This document shows positions 1 through 11,991 of a stretch of 64,000 nucleotides of DNA, one piece after another. Origin of the DNA: Pseudomonas sp. Ant30-3 (GTDB lineage Bacteria > Pseudomonadota > Gammaproteobacteria > Pseudomonadales > Pseudomonadaceae); NCBI RefSeq assembly GCF_000690905.1, contig NZ_JMCL01000035.1:1-64000 (forward strand), written 5' to 3'. The position numbers were made by a program, and so were the translations under genes. Under the pieces are notes generated by a model, which was not told the DNA's origin, did not search any database, and was given only the letters and a program-made list of their open reading frames with translations. How positions within the stretch are numbered: position 1 is the stretch's first letter; every line of letters begins with the position of its first letter.

Positions 1-47
1 ATTTGCTGAAGCGCGGCCAGCTGGCCACGACTCGGTACCCGAATTTC

Positions 48-163
48 TTGACGACCATAGAGCATTGGAACCACCTGATCCCATCCCGAACTCAGCAGTG
101 AAACGATGCATCGCCGATGGTAGTGTGGGGTTTCCCCATGTGAGAGTAGGTCATCGTCAAGAT
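48..163 (+). rRNA. rrf: 5S ribosomal RNA
   Basis: This is the 5S rRNA of the large ribosomal subunit. The conserved core CCACCTGATCCCATCCCGAA and the TAGTGTGGGGTTTCCCC arm are present. The terminal helix pairs TTGACGAC near the start with GTCATCGTCAA at the end. The first 47 bases of the window are the 23S-5S spacer, so the rest of the rRNA operon lies upstream. The exact ends are uncertain by 2-3 nt. Confidence 0.95.
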
Positions 164-172
164 TAAATTCCG

Positions 173-206
173 AAACCCCTATCTGCGTATGCAGGTAGGG
201 GTTTTG
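173..206 (+). terminator. Terminator of the rRNA operon
   Basis: An inverted repeat pairs AAACCCCTA with TAGGGGTTT and is followed by a T-rich run. It sits 10 nt after the 5S gene, so it most likely ends the rRNA transcript. The following 100 nt before birA show nothing else recognisable. Confidence 0.85.
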
Positions 207-307
207 TTTTGGCCGCAGGAAAGTGACCTGCCGAAAAATATAGCCCGACATATGCAACCGCGCGGAGCATGGCTATCATGCGGGCCTCATTGTGAGGCGG
301 GGCTTGC

Positions 308-1267
308 ATGCTGACGTTGTTAAAGCTACTTAAAGATGGCCGATTCCATTCGGGCCAGACTCTGGGCGCTGCGTTGGGCGTCAGTCGCAGTGCTGTGTGG
401 AAGCAACTTCAACATCTTGAGGCTGAGCTCGGTTTGTCTATCCATAAGGTTCGGGGGCGTGGTTATCAATTGGCTGCGCCGCTAACGCTACTCGACGCGG
501 ATGCGATAAGGCGCCAGTCGGCTTCCTGCGATTGGCCTATCCTGGTTTTCGATTCGATTGACTCCACAAATACTGAAGCGCTACGCGCAATACAGCGCGG
601 GGAGGCTGCGCCTTTTTTGGTGCTTGCCGAGAGGCAAACTGCGGGGCGGGGCCGGCGCGGTCGCAAGTGGGTGAGTCCTTTTGCTGAAAATATCTATTAC
701 AGTCTCGTGCTGCGGATTCAAGGTGGCATGCGACAGCTCGAGGGCTTGAGCCTTGTTGTAGGGTTGGCCGTGCTGCAAGCGCTAAGAGAGTCGGGGGTTC
801 AGAGTGCGGGCTTGAAGTGGCCCAACGATCTACTCGTCGGCCAAAAGAAGATTGCAGGGATTCTGCTTGAGTTGGTAGGCGATCCTGCTGATGTTTGTCA
901 CGTGGTCCTGGGTGTTGGTATCAATGTGAACATGCAGTCCGCAGATGAGGTTGATCAGCAGTGGACGTCAATGAAGCTGGAGTCTGGTCGGCTATTTGAC
1001 CGCAACGCACTGGTCGCGCTCTTGGGAATCACGCTGCAGAAATATTTGGATCGACATCAGGTTGGCGGATTCACTGCGATCCAGCGCGAGTGGGAGCAGA
1101 ATCATTTATGGCAAGGTCGTTTAGTCTCACTGACTGCCGGATCTAACCAGATAGATGGTGAGGTTTTGGGTATTGATAGTCAGGGTGCTCTTCGCCTGAA
1201 GGTGGGTGGTGTGGAAAAAGTATTTAGTGGCGGTGAGCTCAGTCTGAGGTTGCGCGATGATTCTTGA
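308..1267 (+). CDS. birA: Bifunctional biotin ligase / biotin operon repressor BirA
   Basis: BirA activates biotin to biotinyl-AMP and transfers it to the acceptor lysine of the acetyl-CoA carboxylase carrier protein. With biotinyl-AMP bound it also dimerises and represses biotin synthesis genes. The 319 residues match the family. An N-terminal winged helix spans about residues 1-60 ([13 protein letters not shown] recognition helix). The catalytic domain has the biotinyl-AMP loop GRGRRGRKW near residue 113 and KWPNDLL near 170, then a small SH3-like C-terminal domain. The ATG has a GAGG about 10 nt upstream. The last 11 nt overlap coaX, so the two genes are almost certainly co-transcribed and translationally coupled. 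Confidence 0.97.
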   Translation: MLTLLKLLKDGRFHSGQTLGAALGVSRSAVWKQLQHLEAELGLSIHKVRGRGYQLAAPLTLLDADAIRRQSASCDWPILVFDSIDSTNTEALRAIQRGEAAPFLVLAERQTAGRGRRGRKWVSPFAENIYYSLVLRIQGGMRQLEGLSLVVGLAVLQALRESGVQSAGLKWPNDLLVGQKKIAGILLELVGDPADVCHVVLGVGINVNMQSADEVDQQWTSMKLESGRLFDRNALVALLGITLQKYLDRHQVGGFTAIQREWEQNHLWQGRLVSLTAGSNQIDGEVLGIDSQGALRLKVGGVEKVFSGGELSLRLRDDS

Positions 1268-2006
1268 GCTCGACTGCGGAAATAGTTTTATCAAGTGGCG
1301 GGTGATCACAACCAGCGTCCGGCAAACGATTGGCGAGGGGGTCGTAGATTCCAATGCGGCCTTGCTGGAGAGCCTTCAGGCGCTTGCCGTGCTCTCACTG
1401 CGGTACTGTCGGTTAGTCAGTGTCAGAACAGAGGAAGAGACGAGTGCATTGATATCCCTTCTGGAGGAGACGTTTACCGTTTCCGTGGCGAGCGCGGTCC
1501 CCGCTCGTGAAATGGGTGGGGTTCGCAATGGCTATGAGGATTTTGAGCGTTTGGGGCTTGATCGCTGGCTCGCAATGCTTGGCGGGTACCATTTGGCTCG
1601 GGGCGCATGTCTCGTGCTTGATTTCGGTACTGCGGTAACGGCAGATTTCGTAAGTGGTGATGGTGAGCATCTGGGGGGATTCATCTGTCCCGGAATACCC
1701 TTGATGCGGAATCAACTGCGCACGCATACACGCAAGATACGTTACGGCGACCTCGCTGCCGAACGGGCTCTGGAAAGTCTCGTGCCTGGTCGAACTACCG
1801 TCGAGGCAGTCGAGCGTGGATGCTCATTGATGTTGCGAGGCTTTGTGCTGACACAGCTTGACTTGGCGCGCAGCTATTGGGGGGCGGACTATTCAGTGTT
1901 TCTGACTGGCGGAGATGCTGATCTTGTTTCTGGAATCGTGCCAGAGGCTAGAGTGGTTCCGGATCTCGTGTTTGTCGGCTTGGCTATGGCATGTCCTTTG
2001 TCCTGA
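1257..2006 (+). CDS. coaX: Type III pantothenate kinase
   Basis: CoaX phosphorylates pantothenate with ATP, the first step of coenzyme A synthesis. The 249-residue protein has the ASKHA-fold phosphate motif DCGNS at residues 6-10, GLDRW in the middle and the conserved LDFGTAVT motif near residue 122. These features define the type III class, which is unrelated to CoaA and insensitive to CoA feedback. The start overlaps the end of birA (ATGATT inside the birA stop region) and no other start is needed. Pairing of birA with coaX is typical of pseudomonads. Confidence 0.96.
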   Translation: MILELDCGNSFIKWRVITTSVRQTIGEGVVDSNAALLESLQALAVLSLRYCRLVSVRTEEETSALISLLEETFTVSVASAVPAREMGGVRNGYEDFERLGLDRWLAMLGGYHLARGACLVLDFGTAVTADFVSGDGEHLGGFICPGIPLMRNQLRTHTRKIRYGDLAAERALESLVPGRTTVEAVERGCSLMLRGFVLTQLDLARSYWGADYSVFLTGGDADLVSGIVPEARVVPDLVFVGLAMACPLS

Positions 2007-2013
2007 GGTCTTT

Positions 2014-2454
2014 ATGCGTTGGTTGTTCCTGCTGCTGCTTGTTCTCAACGTGTTCTACTACATCTGGCATCAGCAAGAGGCTCCTCTGCGTGCAAAAGAT
2101 GTCACACCACTGAGCTTATACCGGGGTGGGCAGCAGGATATAAAGCTGCTTAGCGAGACGGTCGAGGCAAAGGCCGATACGGCCAAAACAGCACCGACTA
2201 ATAACAGTTGTTTATACCTTGGTGGCTATGGCCGGGAAGAGGTCGCTCGGGCAGTGGAGCGACGTTTAAGCGGGATGGAGATCAACTTCCAGTCCCTGGC
2301 GAAAGACCTCCCAGAATTGAACGGATACTGGGTACGCGTAGCCCCCGAGAGTCGGCGCTGGTTGGGTGACGTGCAGTTGCAAAACCTTTCCAGAGAATTC
2401 AATGAGTTAAAACATAAAATAATGCCGTGTGAGGGGGTTGCACCTGCCCAATAG
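2014..2454 (+). CDS. Small membrane-anchored SPOR-type protein
   Basis: This 146-residue protein starts with a single N-terminal membrane helix (residues about 3-17, MRWLFLLLLVLNVFYYIW), then a low-complexity linker, then a C-terminal region of about 75 residues. That region fits a SPOR-like fold, which in this family binds denuded peptidoglycan. Location would be inner membrane with a periplasmic C-terminus. An in-frame ATG lies 99 nt upstream, but the chosen one at 2014 has a GAGG Shine-Dalgarno 5 nt before it and directly begins the membrane helix. It follows coaX by 7 nt in the same operon. Its exact role is unknown; the SPOR assignment rests partly on gene order in Pseudomonas. Confidence 0.8.
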   Translation: MRWLFLLLLVLNVFYYIWHQQEAPLRAKDVTPLSLYRGGQQDIKLLSETVEAKADTAKTAPTNNSCLYLGGYGREEVARAVERRLSGMEINFQSLAKDLPELNGYWVRVAPESRRWLGDVQLQNLSREFNELKHKIMPCEGVAPAQ

Positions 2455-2555
2455 TTTGCATAGAATGGCGCCCGCTTCGCAGTGAAGACCTTTACAGGTT
2501 GACGCTGAGAAGCGGTGTCAACGCAGCTAAGCTCAGGTTTTTAATGAGAAAATGC

Positions 2556-2583
2556 TTGACAGAAGGTCGGCATGATATAGAAT
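2556..2583 (+). promoter_or_regulatory. Promoter of the tRNA-tuf operon
   Basis: TTGACA at 2556-2561 and TAGAAT at 2578-2583 are separated by 16 nt. A GC-rich discriminator (GCCGGCTCGC) follows, typical of stringently controlled stable-RNA promoters. The first tRNA base is 14 nt after the -10. Confidence 0.8.
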
Positions 2584-2596
2584 GCCGGCTCGCTTA

Positions 2597-2681
<85 letters not shown>

Positions 2682-2705
2682 TTTTTAGCGAGAGCTGCAA
2701 GCCTC

Positions 2706-2779
<74 letters not shown>

Positions 2780-2805
2780 AGTTTGCAGATCCTGCAAAGT
2801 GTTTC

Positions 2806-2881
2806 GCTCTTGTAGCTCAGTTGGTAGAGCACACCCTTGGTAAGGGTGAGGTCAGCGGTTCAAATCCGCTCAAGAGCTCCA
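2806..2881 (+). tRNA. thrT: tRNA-Thr (GGT)
   Basis: The acceptor stem GCTCTTG pairs with CAAGAGC and CCA is encoded at the 3' end. The anticodon GGT is at 2839-2841. It is followed after 84 nt by tuf, the same order as thrU-tyrU-glyT-thrT-tufB in E. coli minus one tRNA. Confidence 0.96.
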
Positions 2882-2965
2882 TATAACAAGGCAGATATGA
2901 AAATATCTGCCTTTGTTTTAATGGCTTGTTTGACCTGCTCAATTCTTCTCCTGAGGGTGATCTTG

Positions 2966-4159
2966 ATGGCTAAGGAAAAGTTCGAACGTAACAAGCCGCA
3001 CGTCAATGTGGGTACCATTGGTCACGTTGACCACGGTAAAACTACTTTGACTGCCGCCTTGACCCGTGTCTGCTCCGAAGTTTTCGGTTCGGCAAAGGTT
3101 GACTTCGACAAGATCGATAGCGCCCCTGAAGAAAAAGCTCGCGGTATTACCATCAACACCGCTCACGTTGAGTACGATTCGGCAGTGCGTCACTACGCAC
3201 ATGTCGACTGTCCTGGTCACGCCGACTACGTAAAAAACATGATTACCGGCGCGGCTCAGATGGATGGTGCGATTCTGGTTTGCTCGGCCGCTGATGGTCC
3301 GATGCCTCAAACCCGTGAGCACATTCTGCTCTCCCGTCAGGTTGGTGTTCCGTACATCGTTGTATTCCTTAACAAGGCTGACATGGTCGATGATGCTGAG
3401 CTGCTCGAGCTCGTAGAGATGGAAGTGCGCGATCTGTTGAGCACTTATGATTTCCCAGGTGATGACACTCCGATCATCATTGGTTCTGCGCTGATGGCGT
3501 TGAACGGTCAAGACGATAACGAGATGGGTACAACTGCCGTCAAGCGTTTGGTTGAGACTCTGGATAGCTACATTCCGCAGCCGGAACGCGCTATTGATAA
3601 GCCGTTCCTGATGCCGATCGAGGATGTTTTCTCGATTTCTGGTCGCGGTACTGTTGTAACGGGTCGTGTAGAGCGTGGCATTGTACGCATCCAGGAAGAA
3701 GTTGAGATTGTAGGTCTTCGTGACACTGTCAAAACGACTTGTACTGGCGTCGAAATGTTCCGCAAATTGCTCGACGAAGGTCGTGCTGGTGAGAATTGCG
3801 GGGTGTTGCTCCGCGGTACCAAGCGTGATGATGTTGAGCGTGGCCAGGTTCTGGTCAAGCCCGGTACCGTCAAGCCGCACACCAAATTTACTGCAGAAGT
3901 TTACGTTTTGAGCAAAGAGGAGGGTGGTCGTCATACGCCATTCTTCAAGGGCTACCGTCCACAGTTCTACTTCCGTACGACTGATGTGACCGGTAACTGT
4001 GAGTTGCCCGAAGGTGTTGAGATGGTGATGCCTGGGGATAACGTTCAGATGACCGTTACCCTGATCAAAACCATTGCGATGGAAGATGGTTTGCGCTTTG
4101 CAATCCGTGAGGGCGGTCGTACCGTCGGCGCTGGGGTTGTGGCAAAAGTCATCGAGTAA
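2966..4159 (+). CDS. tuf: Elongation factor Tu (tRNA-linked copy)
   Basis: EF-Tu is the cytoplasmic GTPase that carries aminoacyl-tRNA to the ribosomal A site. The 397 residues have the P-loop GHVDHGKT at 19-26, the switch region around the RGITIN motif, DCPGH, and NKAD near 136. The start at 2966 is chosen over upstream in-frame codons because it yields the invariant MAKEKF and follows a GAGGGTGA Shine-Dalgarno. This copy belongs to the tRNA operon. It differs from the second copy at 19537 at about 29 positions, an unusually large gap for tuf pairs, and uses a somewhat less biased codon set. No functional residue is lost. Confidence 0.97.
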   Translation: MAKEKFERNKPHVNVGTIGHVDHGKTTLTAALTRVCSEVFGSAKVDFDKIDSAPEEKARGITINTAHVEYDSAVRHYAHVDCPGHADYVKNMITGAAQMDGAILVCSAADGPMPQTREHILLSRQVGVPYIVVFLNKADMVDDAELLELVEMEVRDLLSTYDFPGDDTPIIIGSALMALNGQDDNEMGTTAVKRLVETLDSYIPQPERAIDKPFLMPIEDVFSISGRGTVVTGRVERGIVRIQEEVEIVGLRDTVKTTCTGVEMFRKLLDEGRAGENCGVLLRGTKRDDVERGQVLVKPGTVKPHTKFTAEVYVLSKEEGGRHTPFFKGYRPQFYFRTTDVTGNCELPEGVEMVMPGDNVQMTVTLIKTIAMEDGLRFAIREGGRTVGAGVVAKVIE

Positions 4160-4163
4160 GTTG

Positions 4164-4192
4164 TTGTAATGTCTTTTTCGGGCCGGCATAAT
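4164..4192 (+). promoter_or_regulatory. Possible promoter of tRNA-Trp-secE-nusG
   Basis: TTGTAA at 4164-4169 and CATAAT at 4187-4192 have a 17-nt spacer and are followed by GC-rich sequence. The -10 lies in the loop of the tuf terminator hairpin. The -35 match is weak (4 of 6), so this is tentative. Confidence 0.4.
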
Positions 4193-4210
4193 GGTCGGCC
4201 TGATTTTGTT
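4181..4210 (+). terminator. Terminator after the first tuf gene
   Basis: A stem pairs GGCCGGC with GTCGGCC around a short ATAAT loop, followed by TGATTTTGTTTT. It lies 21 nt after the tuf stop codon and just before tRNA-Trp. Confidence 0.6.
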
Positions 4211-4212
4211 TT

Positions 4213-4288
4213 AGGTCAGTAGCTCAATTGGCAGAGCGACGGTCTCCAAAACCGTAGGTTGGGGGTTCGATTCCCTCCTGACCTGCCA
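4213..4288 (+). tRNA. trpT: tRNA-Trp (CCA)
   Basis: The acceptor stem AGGTCAG pairs with CTGACCT and the terminal CCA is encoded at 4286-4288. The anticodon CCA is at 4246-4248. It precedes secE by 45 nt, the conserved gammaproteobacterial order trpT-secE-nusG. Confidence 0.96.
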
Positions 4289-4333
4289 GATTCACTTGGT
4301 GGGTTTGGCTTTCTTTTCACAGGATCTTCATAG

Positions 4334-4702
4334 ATGACTCCTAAAGCTGAAGCTCAAGGCTCTCGCTTCGATCTGCTCAAGTGGCTAGTAGTAGTCGCCT
4401 TGGTGGTTGTTGGCGTTGTTGGCAATCAGTATTACTCTGCTTCGCCGATCCTGTACCGCGTACTAGCTTTGCTTGCCATTGCTGCTGTAGCTGCCTTTGT
4501 AGGCCTGCAGACTGCCAAGGGCAAGTCTTTCTTTGTACTGGTTAAGGAAGCTCGCACCGAGATTCGTAAAGTCGTTTGGCCAACTCGCCAAGAAACCACG
4601 CAGACCACATTGATCGTAGTGGCTGTTGTTCTGGTTATGGCGTTGCTGTTGTGGGGTCTTGATTCCCTGCTCGGCTGGCTTGTTTCCTTGATTGTCGGCT
4701 AA
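4334..4702 (+). CDS. secE: Preprotein translocase subunit SecE
   Basis: SecE is the essential clamp subunit of the SecYEG channel in the inner membrane. At 122 residues it is the long gammaproteobacterial form. It has two extra N-terminal membrane helices (about residues 16-36 and 42-62) and the conserved core: an amphipathic surface helix with EIRKVVWPTRQET, then a final helix at about 92-120. The ATG follows an ATCTTCATAG leader with no strong Shine-Dalgarno. nusG begins 9 nt downstream and is in the same operon. Confidence 0.96.
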   Translation: MTPKAEAQGSRFDLLKWLVVVALVVVGVVGNQYYSASPILYRVLALLAIAAVAAFVGLQTAKGKSFFVLVKEARTEIRKVVWPTRQETTQTTLIVVAVVLVMALLLWGLDSLLGWLVSLIVG

Positions 4703-4711
4703 GGGTGTCCC

Positions 4712-5245
4712 GTGGCTAAGCGTTGGTACGTTGTGCATGCTTACTCCGGTTACGAGAAGCATGTCATGCGCTCGTTGGTAGAGCGCGTAAAGCTGGCTGG
4801 CATGGAAGATGGCTTCGGCGAAATTCTGGTTCCCACTGAAGAAGTGGTTGAAATGCGTAATGGCCAGAAACGCAAAAGCGAGCGCAAGTTCTTCCCAGGT
4901 TATGTGCTGGTCCAGATGGACATGAATGAGGGTACCTGGCACTTGGTCAAGGATACTCCTCGGGTGATGGGTTTTATCGGTGGTACTGCTGATAAGCCTG
5001 CACCTATCACAGATAAAGAGGCAGAAGCGATTCTGCGTCGTGTTGCTGATGGTAGCGACAAGCCGAAGCCGAAGACGTTGTTCGAGCCAGGCGAGTCGGT
5101 GCGTGTCAACGACGGACCGTTTGCTGATTTTACCGGCACGGTTGAAGAGGTTAATTACGAAAAGAGTCGCATCCAAGTGGCAGTGCTCATTTTCGGTCGC
5201 TCTACTCCGGTAGAGTTAGAGTTCAGCCAGGTCGAAAAAGTCTAG
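4712..5245 (+). CDS. nusG: Transcription termination/antitermination factor NusG
   Basis: NusG binds RNA polymerase through its NGN domain and couples it to Rho or to ribosomal protein S10. The 177 residues comprise the NGN domain (about 1-120, starting [13 protein letters not shown]) and the C-terminal KOW domain ([17 protein letters not shown] region, about 125-177). The start codon is GTG, with AGGGTG about 6 nt upstream. It is co-transcribed with secE and followed by a strong terminator. Confidence 0.97.
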   Translation: MAKRWYVVHAYSGYEKHVMRSLVERVKLAGMEDGFGEILVPTEEVVEMRNGQKRKSERKFFPGYVLVQMDMNEGTWHLVKDTPRVMGFIGGTADKPAPITDKEAEAILRRVADGSDKPKPKTLFEPGESVRVNDGPFADFTGTVEEVNYEKSRIQVAVLIFGRSTPVELEFSQVEKV

Positions 5246-5260
5246 CTGAGCAAGCATCCC

Positions 5261-5290
5261 AACCCCGCAGCCCTAGGCTGTGGGGTTTTG
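5261..5290 (+). terminator. Terminator between nusG and rplK
   Basis: The stem AACCCCGCAGCC / GGCTGTGGGGTT with a CTA loop runs into TTTTG. It separates secE-nusG from the rplKAJL-rpoBC genes. No convincing rplK promoter was found in the 70 nt that follow. Confidence 0.85.
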
Positions 5291-5362
5291 TCGTCACTGG
5301 GATAAACGCGCAAGTAACCGGGGAGCCTTTCGAGGCGTTCGAACCCGTAATTGGAGTGCCTC

Positions 5363-5794
5363 ATGGCCAAGAAGATTACCGCTTACATCAAGCTGCAAGT
5401 GAAGGCCGCTCAGGCTAACCCAAGCCCACCTGTTGGTCCTGCACTGGGTCAGCACGGCGTGAACATCATGGAGTTCTGCAAAGCTTTCAACGCCCGTACT
5501 CAGGGTATTGAGCCAGGCCTGCCGACTCCAGTGATCATCACTGTCTACAGCGACCGTAGCTTCACTTTTGAAACCAAATCCACCCCTGCTTCGGTTCTGC
5601 TGAAGAAGGCGGCTGGTCTGACTAGCGGTTCCGCTCGTCCGAACACCGTTAAGGTTGGCACCGTGACCCGTGCTCAGCTGGAAGAAATCGCGAAAACCAA
5701 AAACGCGGATCTGACTGCAGCTGATATGGATGCAGCCGTGCGCACTATCGCCGGTTCTGCTCGTAGCATGGGCCTTAACGTGGAGGGTGTGTAA
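5363..5794 (+). CDS. rplK: 50S ribosomal protein L11
   Basis: L11 forms the GTPase-associated centre on 23S rRNA and is needed for RelA activation. The protein has 143 residues with the standard [12 protein letters not shown] start and the proline-rich [14 protein letters not shown] linker region near residue 20. The start at 5363 has GGAG 8 nt upstream and is preferred over an in-frame ATG 12 nt earlier, which would add MECL. The stop overlaps the rplA start codon (TAATG), giving translational coupling. Confidence 0.97.
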   Translation: MAKKITAYIKLQVKAAQANPSPPVGPALGQHGVNIMEFCKAFNARTQGIEPGLPTPVIITVYSDRSFTFETKSTPASVLLKKAAGLTSGSARPNTVKVGTVTRAQLEEIAKTKNADLTAADMDAAVRTIAGSARSMGLNVEGV

Positions 5795-6489
5795 TGGCTA
5801 AGTTGACCAAGCGTCAAAAGGCTATCGCCGACAAAATCGAAGCAGGCAAGTCCTACAACTTTGTAGACGCTGCTGCTCTGCTGGCTGAATTGTCGACTGT
5901 AAAGTTCAGCGAGTCGTTCGACGTAGCTGTGAACCTGGGTGTTGACCCGCGTAAATCCGACCAGGTCGTTCGTAGCGCTACTGTGCTGCCGCACGGCACT
6001 GGCAAGACTGTTCGCGTTGCAGTGTTCACCCAGGGTCCAGCTGCTGAGGCCGCTCTGGCTGCCGGCGCTGACCGTGTAGGTATGGACGATCTGGCTGCCG
6101 AAATGAAAGGCGGCGACCTGAACTATGACGTAGTTATCGCATCCCCGGATGCAATGCGCGTTGTTGGTCAGTTGGGTCAGATCCTCGGCCCACGTGGTCT
6201 GATGCCTAACCCTAAAGTCGGTACCGTAACTCCAGACGTAGCTACAGCGGTTAAAAACGCCAAGGCTGGTCAGGTTCGTTATCGCACAGACAAAAACGGC
6301 ATCATCCACACTTCGGTTGGCAAGGTCGGTTTCGACGCTGTCAAGCTGAAGGAAAACGTTGAAGCCCTGATCGCTGATTTGAAGCGTATCAAGCCAGCTT
6401 CCTCGAAAGGCATTTACGTCAAGCGCGTTACCCTGAGCACTACCATGGGCCCAGGTCTGGTCATCGACCAAGGCTCGCTCGACGCGTGA
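5794..6489 (+). CDS. rplA: 50S ribosomal protein L1
   Basis: L1 builds the mobile stalk that helps deacylated tRNA leave the E site. In many bacteria it also represses the L11 operon by binding its mRNA. The 231 residues match the family and include the conserved [16 protein letters not shown] segment near residue 130. It overlaps rplK by one base, so the pair is translated together. A 198-nt gap before rplJ follows. Confidence 0.97.
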   Translation: MAKLTKRQKAIADKIEAGKSYNFVDAAALLAELSTVKFSESFDVAVNLGVDPRKSDQVVRSATVLPHGTGKTVRVAVFTQGPAAEAALAAGADRVGMDDLAAEMKGGDLNYDVVIASPDAMRVVGQLGQILGPRGLMPNPKVGTVTPDVATAVKNAKAGQVRYRTDKNGIIHTSVGKVGFDAVKLKENVEALIADLKRIKPASSKGIYVKRVTLSTTMGPGLVIDQGSLDA

Positions 6490-6687
6490 GACACAGACTG
6501 GCGCGAGTGATCGCGTCAGTTGAAAAATTGGGGTCCCTGCCTGGCGGGGGCTATCCAAGACCGTAGGCGACGCAAGTCTTAAACCTCAAGCCTACGCAGA
6601 TGGTGCTCCCGGTTCCTTACCGAATCAGACACCAAAACGACATCCGGCTCCGGCTGGATGAAACGGTAACAAGCAGGAGTTAAACCC
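6490..6687 (+). promoter_or_regulatory. L10 leader (autoregulatory region of rplJL)
   Basis: The rplA-rplJ gap contains the segment CCGTAGGCGACGCAAGTC, then TTAAACCTCAAGCCTACGCAG, closely resembling the enterobacterial L10 leader bound by the L10-L7/L12 complex to repress translation. The pairing of GTAGGC with GCCTAC is visible. Function is inferred from position and this similarity. A promoter within it was not resolved. Confidence 0.65.
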
Positions 6688-7188
6688 GTGGCAATTAAAC
6701 TCGAAGACAAGAAGGCCATCGTCGCTGAAGTCAACGAGGCTGCCAATGTTGCCCTGTCTGCTGTTGTGGCTGATGCCCGCGGCGTGACAGTGAGCGCTAT
6801 GACCGGACTCCGTAAAGAGGCTCGTGAAGCTGGCGTTTACGTACGTGTTGTACGTAACACCCTGCTGAAGCGCGCCGTTGCTGGCACTCAATATGACGTG
6901 CTCAACGACGTGTTCACTGGCCCGACCTTGATTGCATTTTCGAAAGAACATCCGGGCGCTGCTGCTCGTATCTTCAAAGAATTCGCAAAAGGTCAGGATA
7001 AGTTCGAGATCAAGGCAGCTGCGTTCGAGGGCAAGTTCCTCGCAGCTAATCAGATCGACGTACTGGCAAGTCTGCCGACCCGTGACGAAGCAATTTCTCA
7101 GCTGATGAGCGTGATTCAAGGCGCAACCAGCAAATTGGCTCGTACTCTGGCGGCCCTTCGCGACCAGAAAGAAGCTGCCGCAGCCTAA
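6688..7188 (+). CDS. rplJ: 50S ribosomal protein L10
   Basis: L10 is the base of the ribosomal stalk. Its N-terminal domain binds 23S rRNA and its C-terminal helix carries L7/L12 dimers. The 166 residues match the family. The start is GTG at 6688 with AGGAG 9 nt upstream. The C-terminal helix is Ala-rich and ends KEAAAA. It is followed after 80 nt by rplL. Expression is probably controlled by the leader just upstream. Confidence 0.97.
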   Translation: MAIKLEDKKAIVAEVNEAANVALSAVVADARGVTVSAMTGLRKEAREAGVYVRVVRNTLLKRAVAGTQYDVLNDVFTGPTLIAFSKEHPGAAARIFKEFAKGQDKFEIKAAAFEGKFLAANQIDVLASLPTRDEAISQLMSVIQGATSKLARTLAALRDQKEAAAA

Positions 7189-7268
7189 GGCTACGCAACT
7201 ACTTTCAGCGTTTATTGTTTATTTCGATGGCCGCGTAGGCTGTCACCCCAATACAGGAATTTATAGTC

Positions 7269-7634
7269 ATGTCTCTGACTAACGACCAAATCATCGAAGC
7301 AATCGGCGAAAAATCCGTTCTGGAAATCGTTGAGCTGATCAAGGCCATGGAAGAGAAGTTCGGCGTATCTGCTGCCGCTGCTTCCGCTGGTCCAGCTGCT
7401 GTTGCTGCCGTTGTTGAAGAACAAACTGAATTCAACGTCATGCTGCTGGAAGCTGGCGAGAAGAAAGTTAACGTGATCAAGGCAGTACGTGAACTGACCG
7501 GTCTGGGCCTGAAAGAAGCCAAGGCTGTAGTTGACGGCGCTCCTGGCATGGTTCTGGAAGCTGTATCGAAAGACGCAGCTGACAAAGCCAAGGTCACTCT
7601 GGAAGAAGCAGGCGCTAAAGTCGAGCTGAAGTAA
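7269..7634 (+). CDS. rplL: 50S ribosomal protein L7/L12
   Basis: L7/L12 dimers form the flexible stalk that recruits translational GTPases. The 121 residues comprise an N-terminal dimerisation domain (about 1-33), an Ala/Val-rich hinge (about 34-52, [15 protein letters not shown]) and the C-terminal globular domain with [11 protein letters not shown]. The gene lies between rplJ and the attenuator that precedes rpoB. Confidence 0.97.
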   Translation: MSLTNDQIIEAIGEKSVLEIVELIKAMEEKFGVSAAAASAGPAAVAAVVEEQTEFNVMLLEAGEKKVNVIKAVRELTGLGLKEAKAVVDGAPGMVLEAVSKDAADKAKVTLEEAGAKVELK

Positions 7635-7679
7635 GCATCGACTTGCACCTCCAGCCCAAGCGTTAAGCAAAAGGCTGAT

Positions 7680-7708
7680 GGCTGGTGGCTCTTGCCACCG
7701 GCCTTTTT
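7680..7708 (+). terminator. Attenuator between rplL and rpoB
   Basis: GGCTGGTGGC pairs with GCCACCGGCC around a TCTT loop and is followed by TTTTTCC. A partial terminator here is expected, because ribosomal proteins are needed in excess over RNA polymerase subunits. The remaining 145 nt before rpoB hold a second smaller hairpin (CTCCCGTCGGGAG). Confidence 0.7.
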
Positions 7709-7853
7709 CCGTTATTGGCAACCGACTGGGTCGATGCTGGTAGCGAGCTGTAACCACCCGATGCGGTGGCGCAAACCATGGGGTTTGCAAGATTTTCTGG
7801 CTGCTCCCGTCGGGAGGGGCCAAACAAGCAGGTGACCAAGCTGGGGAACGCTG

Positions 7854-11927
<4,074 letters not shown>

Positions 11928-11991
11928 CACGTGACGCGAATCGAGAGCGGGGCAGGATTGCCCGCTCTCTGCTCCGCCAGGAGGAAAGGCC

